Origin: Sutcliffiella horikoshii
GTDB taxonomy: Bacteria > Bacillota > Bacilli > Bacillales > Bacillaceae_I
Assembly (NCBI RefSeq): GCF_020524325.1
Contig: NZ_JAIVKY010000009.1
Location: 124,001-188,000, forward strand
Direction: 5' to 3'
Length of the DNA: 64,000 nt
Positions within the stretch are counted from its first letter, which is position 1, and each line of letters begins with the position of its first letter. The notes beneath the pieces were generated by a model, which ran no database searches, was not told where the DNA came from, and saw nothing but the letters and a program-made list of their open reading frames with translations. The position numbers and the translations under genes were made by a program. Positions 17,794 through 27,192 of the stretch are shown piece by piece.

Positions 17794-18585
17794 CTATAAA
17801 CACTGCAACGTAAATCTCACCCGATCAAACCGCTTCTCCATCAAGTCCTCTTTCTCCATACAGAAGTACAACATGCCACTATCTCCCCACATGACATCTG
17901 CAAGTTCTTCATCTGAATCAATCTGGAACAAGAGCACAGGGTCCTTTCCATCCTCAAAAAGCTCCTCAAACACATCATTTTGAATACTCATCGGCGCGCC
18001 TAACATATAATGCGCCGGCACCACTTTGCCATCCCTGTCCTCTGGCTGCACTAGCTCCTGACGGAAATCAAAGTAATTCGCTTCTTCATCATCATCTGCA
18101 AAATCCAGTTTCTCGGGACTCTCTGGCAGCGTCACTATTGTCTCAAAGGAAAGCTGGAACGCCGGAAACTCAACAAACTCCGTCCTACTACTCGGGCTTT
18201 TCTTCCGCTCCAACTCTTCCATGTCTCCATCAAAATAAAGCACCTTAAAGCATCCCTCATCTCCATCAAATCCCCAAGGCTGCTCCAATGCTTCGTAAAA
18301 TAAATACAATATTCCGCTCTCAGGCAACAGATTATCTTTGTCATAGGGTTTTGCTTCTGACAGATTAACCTGCAGCATAAAGGTGAGATGGTCATCTTCA
18401 TACTGGGGAAATTCACAACCAGAAGGTAAGTCTGGGGAACCTCCTATTTTGGAAGAGCCTAATGGGATGTCTATCTCGTCTGTTTTAATTTTATTTAGTT
18501 TGATAGAGTTTTTGAAGGCCGCGTAAATGGCAAATTTTTGCTGTGTTAATTCAAATTCACTTATTAATTGGTCGATTTTTTGCAT
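17794..18585 (-). CDS. DUF1963 (YwqG-like) protein
   Basis: The 263-residue product has the YwqG pattern: SKIGGSPDLPSGCEFPQYED near the N-terminus, FMLQVNLSEA, ESGILYLFYEA and a late WGDSGMLYFCMEKEDL. AGGAGG precedes the ATG. Family members are mostly of unknown role. Confidence 0.88.
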   Translation of the reverse strand: MQKIDQLISEFELTQQKFAIYAAFKNSIKLNKIKTDEIDIPLGSSKIGGSPDLPSGCEFPQYEDDHLTFMLQVNLSEAKPYDKDNLLPESGILYLFYEALEQPWGFDGDEGCFKVLYFDGDMEELERKKSPSSRTEFVEFPAFQLSFETIVTLPESPEKLDFADDDEEANYFDFRQELVQPEDRDGKVVPAHYMLGAPMSIQNDVFEELFEDGKDPVLLFQIDSDEELADVMWGDSGMLYFCMEKEDLMEKRFDRVRFTLQCL

Positions 18586-18619
18586 AGTCGTGTTCCTCCT
18601 AAGAATATAGTGCTTTATA

Positions 18620-19333
18620 TTAGTCGAACTCCGCTATAACTGGCATATGATCACTTAGCTTTATCCAATCCTCATACCTTCCCACTTCAAAATGCTTCAT
18701 TCTTTCAAAGAAGGAGCGAGAGGCGAATAGATAGTCCAAATGAAAAGGCCTCTCTTTCTTCCGCCAAAAATAGTGAGTTGGCTTTGTTTCCATTCCATGC
18801 TCTTCATTAAAAAAATGATGATACCCACTTTCTATCTCATCAGTCTGTAGCATGTTCACAACTGTGGTGTGATTTCCTACTCTTTTAATGTAATCAAACT
18901 TTTGGTTGCTGTTCCAATCCCCCACAATGATGCATGGTTGTTTGAACAAATCTTTATAATATTTTATTGCATGAAAAATCTGCCCTATATAGCTATCATA
19001 CCTTGTTGTTGCTCGCTGTGCCCAAACTGCAAGGAGTATAAAATTTTCTTTCCCGGTTACTTCAAAAGGAACAATATACTTAAAATCTTTTTTAAAATGA
19101 CAATGTCGTTTAATTTGGTAAGAACTATTCATACTGAAAACGCCAAGACCTTTGTTAAGATTATACTTTTTATCCACCCAAATAAATTGATGAATTCCCT
19201 TCACCTTATCTTTCCCTTTCCACTTTGATGGCGCCTCACACTCAGGAATGACTAGAATATCAGCATTCAAAGGAAGTACATGGTCTATCTTCTCTCTAAA
19301 GCACATTGCACAGTTCCAGGTAAGAATTTTCAT
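18620..19333 (-). CDS. Endonuclease/exonuclease/phosphatase (EEP) family protein
   Basis: The 237-residue protein follows the EEP fold: MKILTWNCAM (Asn), ADILVIPECEAP (Glu metal ligand), QPCIIVGDWNSN (Asp/Asn pair), HLDYLFAS and SDHMPVIAEF (catalytic Asp-His). All key residues are present, so an active metal-dependent phosphodiesterase is likely; nucleic acid is one possible substrate. AGGAGG precedes the ATG. Confidence 0.88.
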   Translation of the reverse strand: MKILTWNCAMCFREKIDHVLPLNADILVIPECEAPSKWKGKDKVKGIHQFIWVDKKYNLNKGLGVFSMNSSYQIKRHCHFKKDFKYIVPFEVTGKENFILLAVWAQRATTRYDSYIGQIFHAIKYYKDLFKQPCIIVGDWNSNQKFDYIKRVGNHTTVVNMLQTDEIESGYHHFFNEEHGMETKPTHYFWRKKERPFHLDYLFASRSFFERMKHFEVGRYEDWIKLSDHMPVIAEFD

Positions 19334-19364
19334 CGAAACGCCTCCTTTATAAAAAACTCAATAG

Positions 19365-20003
19365 CTATTTTATGTAACTTATCTCTACTCCACGTTCTGT
19401 AAACTCTTCCTCAAAAACCATACTAAAATAACCAAATTCATCTTCCCTACAAATCGCTTTCCTTTCTTCCACCATTCCATCTGCTGAAAAGTGATACGCC
19501 CATACTCTCTGTGCCTGTAAGCATTCATCAAAATACCTATACACCATTAGTGCATTAGATTGCTGTTGCTTATTTTTATGTAAAACTAGATTGTTTAAAT
19601 AGGATATGCGTTCTTCCGAATCCACATATAGAATTCCCACTACGTCATTAGGAATAAAGTTTTCTTCCGTTTCAGAAAAAAGCTTCTCAACCGTTTCTTC
19701 ATCCTTCCGTGAGAGACTTTCTCTTTCTAGATGAAGCGCCATATAGGCATAATTCTCTGGATCTACCCGCTTGTCCCACTTCCACCAGGCTAGATCCATA
19801 GGACGCAAACGGTTCTTTGACTTATCAAACTTTGAATCTGCTATAAAGCTTTCAAACCCCAGCATCTCTCCTAAGTCTGCAAAATAATTTATTTCTTTCT
19901 GCGTAAACATGGATCTATTATGTAACGTAGTTAAATTTAATTTTCGATAGTTTTTTACAAACCCTTCAAAGAACTGCATGAGGTTGAGGTGTGGTTTATT
20001 CAT
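19365..20003 (-). CDS. Uncharacterised protein, possible PD-(D/E)XK-like core
   Basis: Start set at ATG 20003, which suits AAGAAGGG spacing better than the upstream TTG. The sequence has LGEMLGFESFIADSKF, then RPMDLAWWKWD and YMALHLERES. The order Glu, M-D-x-x-W and hydrophobic-E-R-E resembles divergent PD-(D/E)XK endonucleases. No lysine is obvious in the usual place. Treat the nuclease idea as tentative. Confidence 0.55.
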   Translation of the reverse strand: MNKPHLNLMQFFEGFVKNYRKLNLTTLHNRSMFTQKEINYFADLGEMLGFESFIADSKFDKSKNRLRPMDLAWWKWDKRVDPENYAYMALHLERESLSRKDEETVEKLFSETEENFIPNDVVGILYVDSEERISYLNNLVLHKNKQQQSNALMVYRYFDECLQAQRVWAYHFSADGMVEERKAICREDEFGYFSMVFEEEFTERGVEISYIK

Positions 20004-20081
20004 AGCATTCAAGCCCTTCTTGTTTATTCTCTCTAAGTTAAAATTCTACAAAAACCTACACTATCCTTTATTTTCCACAAC

Positions 20082-20108
20082 AAAAAGACATGCATAACAT
20101 GTCTTTTT
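20082..20108 (-). terminator. Intrinsic terminator after the PD-(D/E)XK gene
   Basis: AAAAAGACATG (20082-20092) pairs perfectly with CATGTCTTTTT (20098-20108) around a 5-nt loop. It closes the transcript of the gene ending at 20118. Confidence 0.88.
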
Positions 20109-20117
20109 GGGAATCTC

Positions 20118-21497
20118 TTAAACTAATACCCCTTCTCCACTCTCTAACAACGGAGTCTCCACCCCAACACCTAACTCCCTCAACATCTTCGCAATAGTCA
20201 TCATCGCTCTCTTTGGACTTATCTTTGCCTCTATATAATAGGTTTCACCTTTATGGATAGACTCATAAGTACGTAAGGAAGTAAATTTTCTTCTATCCTT
20301 ATGTATTGGTTGAAATGCTATAGCAAATCGTTTACCACTGTTCCCACCACCCAAGATGATGCCTTCTTCTACTTGCTGTCGAAGAGGAAGGTCTTGTTCT
20401 TCCATCCAGCGTAAAGTTCTTTTGAAAAGATCAGTAACATTGCCCGCAACTATAACAAACTCATCATTGTTATGTTTCACGATGACTCTAAGTTCATCCC
20501 ATCTCTTATAAATGTTTCGCTGAAATGGATTGGTAAAATTCCAAGTCTCTTCTATATCATTCTCTTCATCTAGGGTCCACTTGATGGTTCTAAAAACTTC
20601 CCCATAAGTATCGTTTACAACGTTCTTCACATAGTTTCTTTCTTCACTTTCATCTTCTGCTGCTATTTTCGTTACAGCTTTAAATACATCTTCAAAGCGA
20701 TCATAAAGGGAGCGAACCAACACACGCTCTTCTTCAATGGTAGCAAGCTTCTCACGTTTCCCTTTATAAGGCATACGTAAAGCGTCCAAGTACTGTTGGA
20801 TAATCGGCTTTGCGAAGGCATTTAAATCGGGATTTTCCAGGCAAGGCATTAAAACGATGTCCACCAATTGTTGATAATCGATTCCAATCCACTCGGAGCT
20901 TCCAAACGTTTCTTCATTGCTTTCCTTGATTTGACTCTTCGGAACCAAACCTACCAACAAATACTGCTCTTCTTTAAAGGTCTCTTCAAACTTTCGCAAG
21001 TACTTGTTACATTGTTTTACGTCCACTCGTGCATACACTTTTTGCTCCACTGCAAGAATTAACTTTTTAACTTGAGTAGGATCTGTGTCATCCACAATAT
21101 TCACTTTAAAAAAGACATCCAGCCTTCCCTTATCATCACTACCAGCTGTTTCCTCTAGTGCATCCGACTCTATGATATTCAACTTGTTAATATCTTTTTC
21201 CGCTACTACCTCTGGGTCTCTGAACTGCTTCATATTCAGCATGGCAATATCGGTAATTTCATCGATATTTGCATCCGCTGAGTCAGCTACAGCCATCAGA
21301 AACCGCTGAAAGGGATAATAGCCAAGATTATGGCGTTCAGTAGGGTCTAATAACCAGGACAGAAATCTTGAATGCCAAGTTTCCAAATGGGTTGCCCCGG
21401 CTACATGAAAAACATTCGGTCGATCAATGAGGAATTTTAATGCTACAAAATCTTTATCCATTGTTAATTCATAGAGCATTCTTTTTAGTGATTTCAT
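20118..21497 (-). CDS. PD-(D/E)XK nuclease family protein (PDDEXK_4-like)
   Basis: The 459-residue protein has the family's N-terminal HLETWHSRFLSWLLDPTERH, then GRLDVFFKVN (catalytic Asp) and ILAVEQKVYARVDVKQCNKY (E-x-K plus the downstream QxxxY helix). Together these form the PD-(D/E)XK core of the PDDEXK_4 group seen in phage-defence loci. The C-terminal half (after residue about 240) is unassigned. AGAGGGTG precedes the ATG. An intrinsic terminator separates it from the ATPase operon upstream, so it may be separately transcribed or reached by read-through. Confidence 0.8.
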   Translation of the reverse strand: MKSLKRMLYELTMDKDFVALKFLIDRPNVFHVAGATHLETWHSRFLSWLLDPTERHNLGYYPFQRFLMAVADSADANIDEITDIAMLNMKQFRDPEVVAEKDINKLNIIESDALEETAGSDDKGRLDVFFKVNIVDDTDPTQVKKLILAVEQKVYARVDVKQCNKYLRKFEETFKEEQYLLVGLVPKSQIKESNEETFGSSEWIGIDYQQLVDIVLMPCLENPDLNAFAKPIIQQYLDALRMPYKGKREKLATIEEERVLVRSLYDRFEDVFKAVTKIAAEDESEERNYVKNVVNDTYGEVFRTIKWTLDEENDIEETWNFTNPFQRNIYKRWDELRVIVKHNNDEFVIVAGNVTDLFKRTLRWMEEQDLPLRQQVEEGIILGGGNSGKRFAIAFQPIHKDRRKFTSLRTYESIHKGETYYIEAKISPKRAMMTIAKMLRELGVGVETPLLESGEGVLV

Positions 21498-21545
21498 AAT
21501 TGCACCCTCTATACAAGTATTTATAAAGACTTTCTCCAGAATATA

Positions 21546-21590
21546 AAAGCAAGCAACAGGAAACCTATTTGGTTTTTAGTTGCTTACTTT
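21546..21590 (-). terminator. Intrinsic terminator of the three-gene ATPase operon
   Basis: AAAGCAAGCAAC (21546-21557) pairs with GTTGCTTACTTT (21579-21590) with one mismatch. It lies 9 nt beyond the stop of the gene at 21599. Confidence 0.75.
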
Positions 21591-21598
21591 CAATTTAT

Positions 21599-22357
21599 CT
21601 ATGAACTCTGCAATAACTCACTCGTATCATAATAATAATTCAAATACTGCAGAAAAATTGGCTTTAACTCTTCTTTTTCTAACACGGGAGACATAACGAC
21701 TGGGTAGCTTTTATTGAATTCAAAGATTACACGTCGTCCAACACGTTCATCTTTGCCTAGGTCCTCACGATCAGTGATTTTCGCCTTCAGGACTTTGGAC
21801 AACTGCAGTTCGTCAATAATATCTAGGATGTTTAGTAGAAATTGATCATTTCGGAAGATCTCATACTTAATAATGTAATTGTACAAGTCTAGGTTATCGA
21901 CAAGCAAAGAGTAATAACGTTCTCTTTGTGCAGGGTCCGTTACGCGATCATTGATATACTGTGCACCAAGTACACATTTGTAAATATAGTTCTCCCAGTC
22001 AAATTTCTTCAGGACTATGTTGTTAAAATGACTAAGGCCCTCAGTAATCTTAGGGTATGTCTCTATAAGATAGTCTCTTTTGGTTATAAGTAAAGAATGC
22101 CAAAAGACTTCATTTAGATGGATATCCCGATCGGTTTCAAGATAGTCCTCTGTTAGCACCTTAAATGCTTCTAGAAACAATTCTTTCCGTTCTGCTTCAC
22201 TGCCTTGTGCCATATAGATAGGAAAATCCGGTGCCTTATCTAGATGTATTATTTCTGAAGTATAGTACTCTTCCTTCAGTTGCAATTGATCTTCAAGGAA
22301 GTCTTTATAGAATTGCTCATTGTCTTTATATCCTTTTTCTAGTAATCTAACTTCCAC
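21599..22357 (-). CDS. Third gene of GHKL-ATPase operon, uncharacterised (DUF6339-like?)
   Basis: The 252-residue, acidic, largely helical protein starts at GTG 22357 (AAAGGGG upstream) and overlaps the end of the previous gene by 11 nt. Notable segments are ILDIIDELQLSKVLKAKITD and ERVGRRVIFEFNKSYPVV, a conserved-looking C-terminal block. It may belong to DUF6339, but I am not sure. Tight coupling to the ATPase gene implies a shared complex. No catalytic motif seen. Confidence 0.65.
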   Translation of the reverse strand: MEVRLLEKGYKDNEQFYKDFLEDQLQLKEEYYTSEIIHLDKAPDFPIYMAQGSEAERKELFLEAFKVLTEDYLETDRDIHLNEVFWHSLLITKRDYLIETYPKITEGLSHFNNIVLKKFDWENYIYKCVLGAQYINDRVTDPAQRERYYSLLVDNLDLYNYIIKYEIFRNDQFLLNILDIIDELQLSKVLKAKITDREDLGKDERVGRRVIFEFNKSYPVVMSPVLEKEELKPIFLQYLNYYYDTSELLQSS

Positions 22358-23198
22358 TTGAAATTAACCCCTTTACTACAGTTGTGTACTTTTCAATCAT
22401 GCGGTCAGAAATTGCATAAATTACTTCATCAATCGTATCTATACTTAGTTCCTCGACCATCTTTTTCCTCATTAAATGATAAAGTTTTAAGTCTAAAGGA
22501 TTGGCCGGAGGATCTATTTCTAACAAATCTACATATTCATTGTCTTCTCCGTTATTAACAATGAACCTTTGTAAGGCCATATGCATGCCTGTGTATACAT
22601 ATGGATTGTTTAACGTATTGCTCTTTGGCAAATTATTAAACTGGAACTCTTCATTCCTATACTGAATTACAATGGTTTCGTGGCTCAGTTCAATCTTAAT
22701 GGCTGATTTTAATGCTGGGTTCAACTTCTTTTCAAACAGTTCCAATGGCTTTGTAGTGCTACCTTCAAACATAACAACATTGGAGAATCCTAATATAGAA
22801 TGTTTAGGTACAACTAGTTCGTCTTTGAACTTATCATAGAAGGTGCTTAAATCTTCGTTGTTTCTAAAAGAAACATCTTCCGTTGATTGAATGTGCATTT
22901 GAATGGAAGTACGACTACTAATGGAGATTCGTGATTTTAATATTTTTATAGATGACTGTGCCATACTCACTTTAAAGAACTTATTATCTTTAGACTGAAT
23001 AATTAATATGAGTTGCGCTTGGCCTTCTCTTAATAGTTTATTGATAAATGCTGAGTCAATTTCGTATTTATAGTTGAATTGGTAGTGGTGCACATTTTCA
23101 TGCAATTCTACATCTAATATAAACTGACTAGAAGCATAACTATTAGACTTATTCGTTAATACAGGATACGGGAAATTTGCGTCTTTTTTGTAGATCAT
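22347..23198 (-). CDS. Second gene of GHKL-ATPase operon, uncharacterised
   Basis: I start it at ATG 23198, where GAGGTG in the ATPase stop region is well placed; the gap to the ATPase stop codon is one nt. The 283-residue product is beta-rich at first (SQFILDVELHENVHHYQFNY) and helical at the end (LDLKLYHLMRKKMVEELSID). No known domain or catalytic motif was recognised. The coupling on both sides suggests it works only with the ATPase and the 252-residue protein. Confidence 0.65.
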   Translation of the reverse strand: MIYKKDANFPYPVLTNKSNSYASSQFILDVELHENVHHYQFNYKYEIDSAFINKLLREGQAQLILIIQSKDNKFFKVSMAQSSIKILKSRISISSRTSIQMHIQSTEDVSFRNNEDLSTFYDKFKDELVVPKHSILGFSNVVMFEGSTTKPLELFEKKLNPALKSAIKIELSHETIVIQYRNEEFQFNNLPKSNTLNNPYVYTGMHMALQRFIVNNGEDNEYVDLLEIDPPANPLDLKLYHLMRKKMVEELSIDTIDEVIYAISDRMIEKYTTVVKGLISSGS

Positions 23199-23199
23199 G

Positions 23200-25119
23200 T
23201 TACACCTCGATGTAATAAACAAATTTTAGTGATTTGTTAAAGTTGTCATTTAGCTCCAATTGTAGTTCGGAAACACCTTGGCGAATTTTCACATCTTTAA
23301 TAACGTTATTGTTCACCTTGTACTGATTGCTGGAGTATGGGTCTGCGATAGAACTATAGTTTCCTAGTAAGTTAAATTCGTCAGGATACTCTACACCCAT
23401 CCCGTCAATAATAGATAGGGAGATATCACAAGCCGTTTCGTCTTTTATAAGCTCACTTTTAGTAAAATCGAATTTTACCAACTCTCTTTTACCTAAAATA
23501 AGTCGCTCTACCATTTCAGGGTTAGCGCTATACTTTGTGCTTTTCTGTTCTTCCGACTCTGTACCTTTTTCTTCTCTTTTCTTACGCTTCAAAGGATCAC
23601 GTTTCTTTTCAGGATTTTCCTTCTCAGTGTTTTCCCCGCGTTTCTTCTTCGCTTTTTTAGGAACTTCTGTTGATGCCTTTACCACTGATTTACCTTTGTT
23701 GATCATAACAGTACCAAGACTATCAGATAGGTCATTCTTAAATTGAGTTTCCACTACATAAAGAATATCTTCTGTATTCATGACCCCGTCAGTTGGATTA
23801 TTCTCTTTGATTGCTTCTTCTATTATTTTAGCCATCTCTTTAGACAGATTATTTATAAAACGCTTAGCACGTTTTTGTAGTTTCGGATCTTTAATGTGTT
23901 CCCATGATAGTTCTGTATGAGATTCGTTTTCAAGCGACTTTATATACGCATCCTCATCTGCACCACCAATTAGAACAGCATTGAATGGTTTATTAGCATT
24001 GGAAGTGACTTTAAAGTCTTCTATCTTCATTCCTATCGTTCTAACTATTGCGACACGACCTTTAGGAATTTGTTCATCGTAATGGAAGTAAAGATTAAAG
24101 TTATAGTCTCTGACACTATCGGAGACCTTCAAACTTCTCGGCTTTTGATTTTGATAAGTTTCTACGTATAACGGGGTAAATATTTTTTTCGCTTCCGTTA
24201 TATCCTGTTCATAATATTTAGGATCTTTTACATAATCCAATATCGTTTCGCGAGTAATAATTTCTTTGTTAACCAACACTTCTAGCTTCCCTTCTAAAAT
24301 AGAAACAAAGAAGCTATCACAAATACTTTTGACAATTTCTGTTTCATCATCATACTCTTCTCTTAGAAAAGGAATAATGATTTTTAGCCCGCGCGTATTT
24401 TTTTCAAATACAGGATGGAAATTGTTTTCATACGGATAAAACTTGGACTTATTGTCTTCTAATCTTTCGATATCTGTAAAATACCCAGTGGATCGATAGC
24501 ATTGATCGTCATATACATGCTCAATTAGTTGAACAGTCCCTCCCAAATGCTTATCACCATATTCATCACAGTTGGCAAAATACATCAGATGTAAATCGGA
24601 GGCTGCATTGGAGGCTATCTTACCAACCCCATGTGATCCTCCACGAGATGTTTCTACTTGAGAATCTGCTTCCTCAAAATGTACTCCCTTGTTGTATGCA
24701 TAAATCCCCCAAGTATCCCGGGCAGAATTGCTTTGACCATTTTTCGCACCAGTTAATCCTCTAGTATTCGAGTCTTCAAAGGATATGTATCTCACTTCAT
24801 CTTGATTGATTTTATTAATCATATGTTGAATTGTTTCTTTCGTATAACTATTTCTGCCTTGCAAACACTTTATTCTATCAATTACATCATTAACCCCAGG
24901 TATATCTTCTTTCTTGATACTTCCGGTTTCTATTTTCAAACGAACTGGTCCATCGTTTCCAAGTAAACGACCGTCCATCGAATTTTGCGTGTTTTCACGA
25001 GTTAGACCGGTCACACGCATATTATAAAATCTCTCTAATATTTTATTAAAATTTGATTCTTCTATATTAGGAATCGGGGAAAATTTCCACAATGGTTCCT
25101 TAGACTGCTGTTTAAACAT
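23200..25119 (-). CDS. GHKL (Hsp90/MutL-like) ATPase, first gene of an uncharacterised operon
   Basis: Start at ATG 25119 (MFKQQSKEPLWKFSPIPNIE) with AGAGGAG upstream. The 639-residue protein has a GHKL N-box, RENTQNSMDG (E42, N46, D49), and a G-rich lid SRGGSHGVGKIASNAASDL near residue 155. A D-x-G box is less clear: SFEDSNTRGLTGAKN near residue 117 is the candidate. The middle is unassigned. A very basic low-complexity linker (KKAKKKRGENTEKENPEKKR) near residue 500 precedes a beta-rich C-terminal domain. Such ATPases drive conformational switching in MutL, Hsp90 and several phage-defence systems. Function here is inferred from the defence setting. Confidence 0.8.
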   Translation of the reverse strand: MFKQQSKEPLWKFSPIPNIEESNFNKILERFYNMRVTGLTRENTQNSMDGRLLGNDGPVRLKIETGSIKKEDIPGVNDVIDRIKCLQGRNSYTKETIQHMINKINQDEVRYISFEDSNTRGLTGAKNGQSNSARDTWGIYAYNKGVHFEEADSQVETSRGGSHGVGKIASNAASDLHLMYFANCDEYGDKHLGGTVQLIEHVYDDQCYRSTGYFTDIERLEDNKSKFYPYENNFHPVFEKNTRGLKIIIPFLREEYDDETEIVKSICDSFFVSILEGKLEVLVNKEIITRETILDYVKDPKYYEQDITEAKKIFTPLYVETYQNQKPRSLKVSDSVRDYNFNLYFHYDEQIPKGRVAIVRTIGMKIEDFKVTSNANKPFNAVLIGGADEDAYIKSLENESHTELSWEHIKDPKLQKRAKRFINNLSKEMAKIIEEAIKENNPTDGVMNTEDILYVVETQFKNDLSDSLGTVMINKGKSVVKASTEVPKKAKKKRGENTEKENPEKKRDPLKRKKREEKGTESEEQKSTKYSANPEMVERLILGKRELVKFDFTKSELIKDETACDISLSIIDGMGVEYPDEFNLLGNYSSIADPYSSNQYKVNNNVIKDVKIRQGVSELQLELNDNFNKSLKFVYYIEV

Positions 25120-25306
25120 GATAAGCTCCTCTTCTACTAATATCTGTATTTTCACCTGTTAACATTTTACATCATCTTGCTATTTTTGTGAATTTGCTGA
25201 TAATAACGATTTACTTATTAGCTAGAAACTTCTACTTTAAAATTATTTTTTATATTCTAAGGGATGTAAAAATATGTAGTAATTTGCTTTATTTTGAAAG
25301 ATCCCA

Positions 25307-25335
25307 TTGATCCTATTAATGTTGTCTTCTACAAT
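25307..25335 (+). promoter_or_regulatory. Probable SigA promoter of the GmrSD-like gene
   Basis: TTGATC (25307-25312) and TACAAT (25330-25335) are separated by 17 nt, about 40 nt before the start codon. The divergent ATPase operon must use its own promoter in the remaining 190 nt. Confidence 0.6.
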
Positions 25336-25374
25336 ATAACTATAGAATAAATATGTAATTAGGGGATGTCATTA

Positions 25375-27123
25375 TTGAGTATCAACAAGCAGTTTCACTC
25401 TGATGGATTAGTAAAAATCGCATCATTATTAAATGGCCAAGATCGCTATAAGATTCCTATTATGCAAAGGAACTATGTATGGGGTAAAGAAAATTTAAAA
25501 GATTTTATTAATGACATAAAGGATAGTATGGAAGAGGATTACGAACAAGATTATTTTATTGGGAGTATGGTTTTTTCTGAAGATGAGCCTAATATGAAAT
25601 TAGTAATAGATGGGCAACAACGTATTACTACCATAACTCTGTTAATATCAGCAGCAATTTTCCATTTTCAAAAAGAAGAACCTATGGAATATATTAATTA
25701 TTACCGAAACTTTTTAAAAACTAGTTATATTAATAGCAATGGTGAATTTACTAATAGTTATAGACTTACCCATCATACTAGAGATAACGAATTATATAAA
25801 AAGCTGGTTGAGTATAACCCTAACCAACGCTATGCAGTGAATAGTACTTCTCAGAAAAATCTTCTATCGGCAATTGAGACTTTAATTGAAGAAATTGATC
25901 CAACTGCAGGTTTTCCATTGAAACAGTTTATGAACTATTTAACGAGTAAAGTTTATATTGTTTCAATGGTTTCTGGAAGTATCAATATGGCTTTTAGAAT
26001 ATTTGAAACATTAAACGATCGTGGTTCTAAACTTCAACCAGAAGATTTATTAAAAAACATGTTATTACGCGATTTGAATGACGATCAGTATGATTTAATA
26101 GTTTCTGTATGGGATAAGTTTATAAACCATTTAACTGACAATAATGGTAAACCAATTGTAAATACATCAACATTTCTAAAACATTTTCTTATGTCTAAAG
26201 GTTATTTAGTTCAGAAGAAAAACATATACAATTGGTTTGAAAAGCAAATTGAGGAGTCAAAGAAAAATGCAAGTCCAGTTTACGATTTAAAATCCTACTC
26301 AGGAGTCTTGGCGCTTGTTACAGAATTAGAACAAGCTGCATCAATATATTTAAAAGCCTATGAAGGTCAAGTCAGTGATAGTATCACCTCTTGTCTTAAT
26401 TTAGGAGTTAAACAAACTTATATTATTGCACTAGCTACCTGTAATTTAAATAATGAGCTTTCTCATGAAATCTTCAAAAAGTTAGAAACCCTAATATTCA
26501 GTTATGTTATTTCTTCTTCTCGATTCAATGAGTTAGAAAAAGAACTTCCGAGTATCGCAAAAGAAATAAGAAAAGCTTCTGGTAGAGATATTCATTTCAA
26601 TAATGCTCTAAAAAGTATCCAAAAATTAATTAACAATAAAAAAGACGTTGCTTTAACAGCTTTTGAGCAATATAAATTGAAAGGCTCGGATAAGAAAAAA
26701 GTTATTTACATTTTATCTAAACTAGCATCATCATTTGACGGCGGGAATTATTCTAATTTCACTATTGAGCACATAATGCCCGAAGAAAAAAAGAATTACT
26801 GGGGTTCAATTCAGGAGGATGGCGAGGAATACAAAGCTTTAGTCTCCAGTATTGGAAACCTGACGTTATTACCTAAGTCAGATAATAGTTCGCTTAAAAA
26901 TAAGGCTTTTAATGAGAAGAAACTAGTGTATGAAAATCAACCGACTTTTACCCGATCTATAGTTAAAAAGATAGAAACAGGGACTAAAAATACAAAGCAT
27001 GATAAAGCAATAAAAAAGTATAATTATCAACCAGTTACCGACAATTGGGATAATAAAGAAATTTCACAAAGAGCTAAAGCATTACGCAGACTCGCTGAAT
27101 ATGTTTGGTACGAGGATAAATAA
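25375..27123 (+). CDS. GmrSD-like DUF262-DUF1524 modification-dependent restriction protein
   Basis: The 582-residue protein has an N-terminal DUF262 (ParB-like NTPase) part with YKIPIMQRNYVWGKENL, YFIGSMVFSE and VIDGQQRITTIT (the DGQQR motif). The C-terminal DUF1524 nuclease part has NFTIEHIMPEEKKN with the His-Asn type active-site region. This is the fused GmrS-GmrD layout, a type IV enzyme acting on modified (for example glucosylated) phage DNA. TTG 25375 is the better start, since AGGGG is too close to ATG 25366. The gene is strikingly AT-rich, consistent with transfer. Confidence 0.9.
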   Translation: MSINKQFHSDGLVKIASLLNGQDRYKIPIMQRNYVWGKENLKDFINDIKDSMEEDYEQDYFIGSMVFSEDEPNMKLVIDGQQRITTITLLISAAIFHFQKEEPMEYINYYRNFLKTSYINSNGEFTNSYRLTHHTRDNELYKKLVEYNPNQRYAVNSTSQKNLLSAIETLIEEIDPTAGFPLKQFMNYLTSKVYIVSMVSGSINMAFRIFETLNDRGSKLQPEDLLKNMLLRDLNDDQYDLIVSVWDKFINHLTDNNGKPIVNTSTFLKHFLMSKGYLVQKKNIYNWFEKQIEESKKNASPVYDLKSYSGVLALVTELEQAASIYLKAYEGQVSDSITSCLNLGVKQTYIIALATCNLNNELSHEIFKKLETLIFSYVISSSRFNELEKELPSIAKEIRKASGRDIHFNNALKSIQKLINNKKDVALTAFEQYKLKGSDKKKVIYILSKLASSFDGGNYSNFTIEHIMPEEKKNYWGSIQEDGEEYKALVSSIGNLTLLPKSDNSSLKNKAFNEKKLVYENQPTFTRSIVKKIETGTKNTKHDKAIKKYNYQPVTDNWDNKEISQRAKALRRLAEYVWYEDK

Positions 27124-27168
27124 AAAAGATAAGACTTCAAGTTAAGAACTTGAAGTCTTGTCTTTTTT
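27122..27168. terminator. Strong bidirectional terminator
   Basis: A stem of 13 perfect pairs (27131-27143 with 27147-27159) extended by AAAAAAGAT/GTCTTTTTT outer arms, with a 3-nt loop. It separates the GmrSD-like gene from the converging HNH gene. Confidence 0.92.
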
Positions 27169-27192
27169 CAGTATTAAATAATGTATTGTAAT

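Noticed and set aside
23200-25119. MZA-type (MutL-Z1-AIPR) defence system
   Set aside because: Only a GHKL ATPase is seen; no Z1 ATPase or AIPR protein in the operon.
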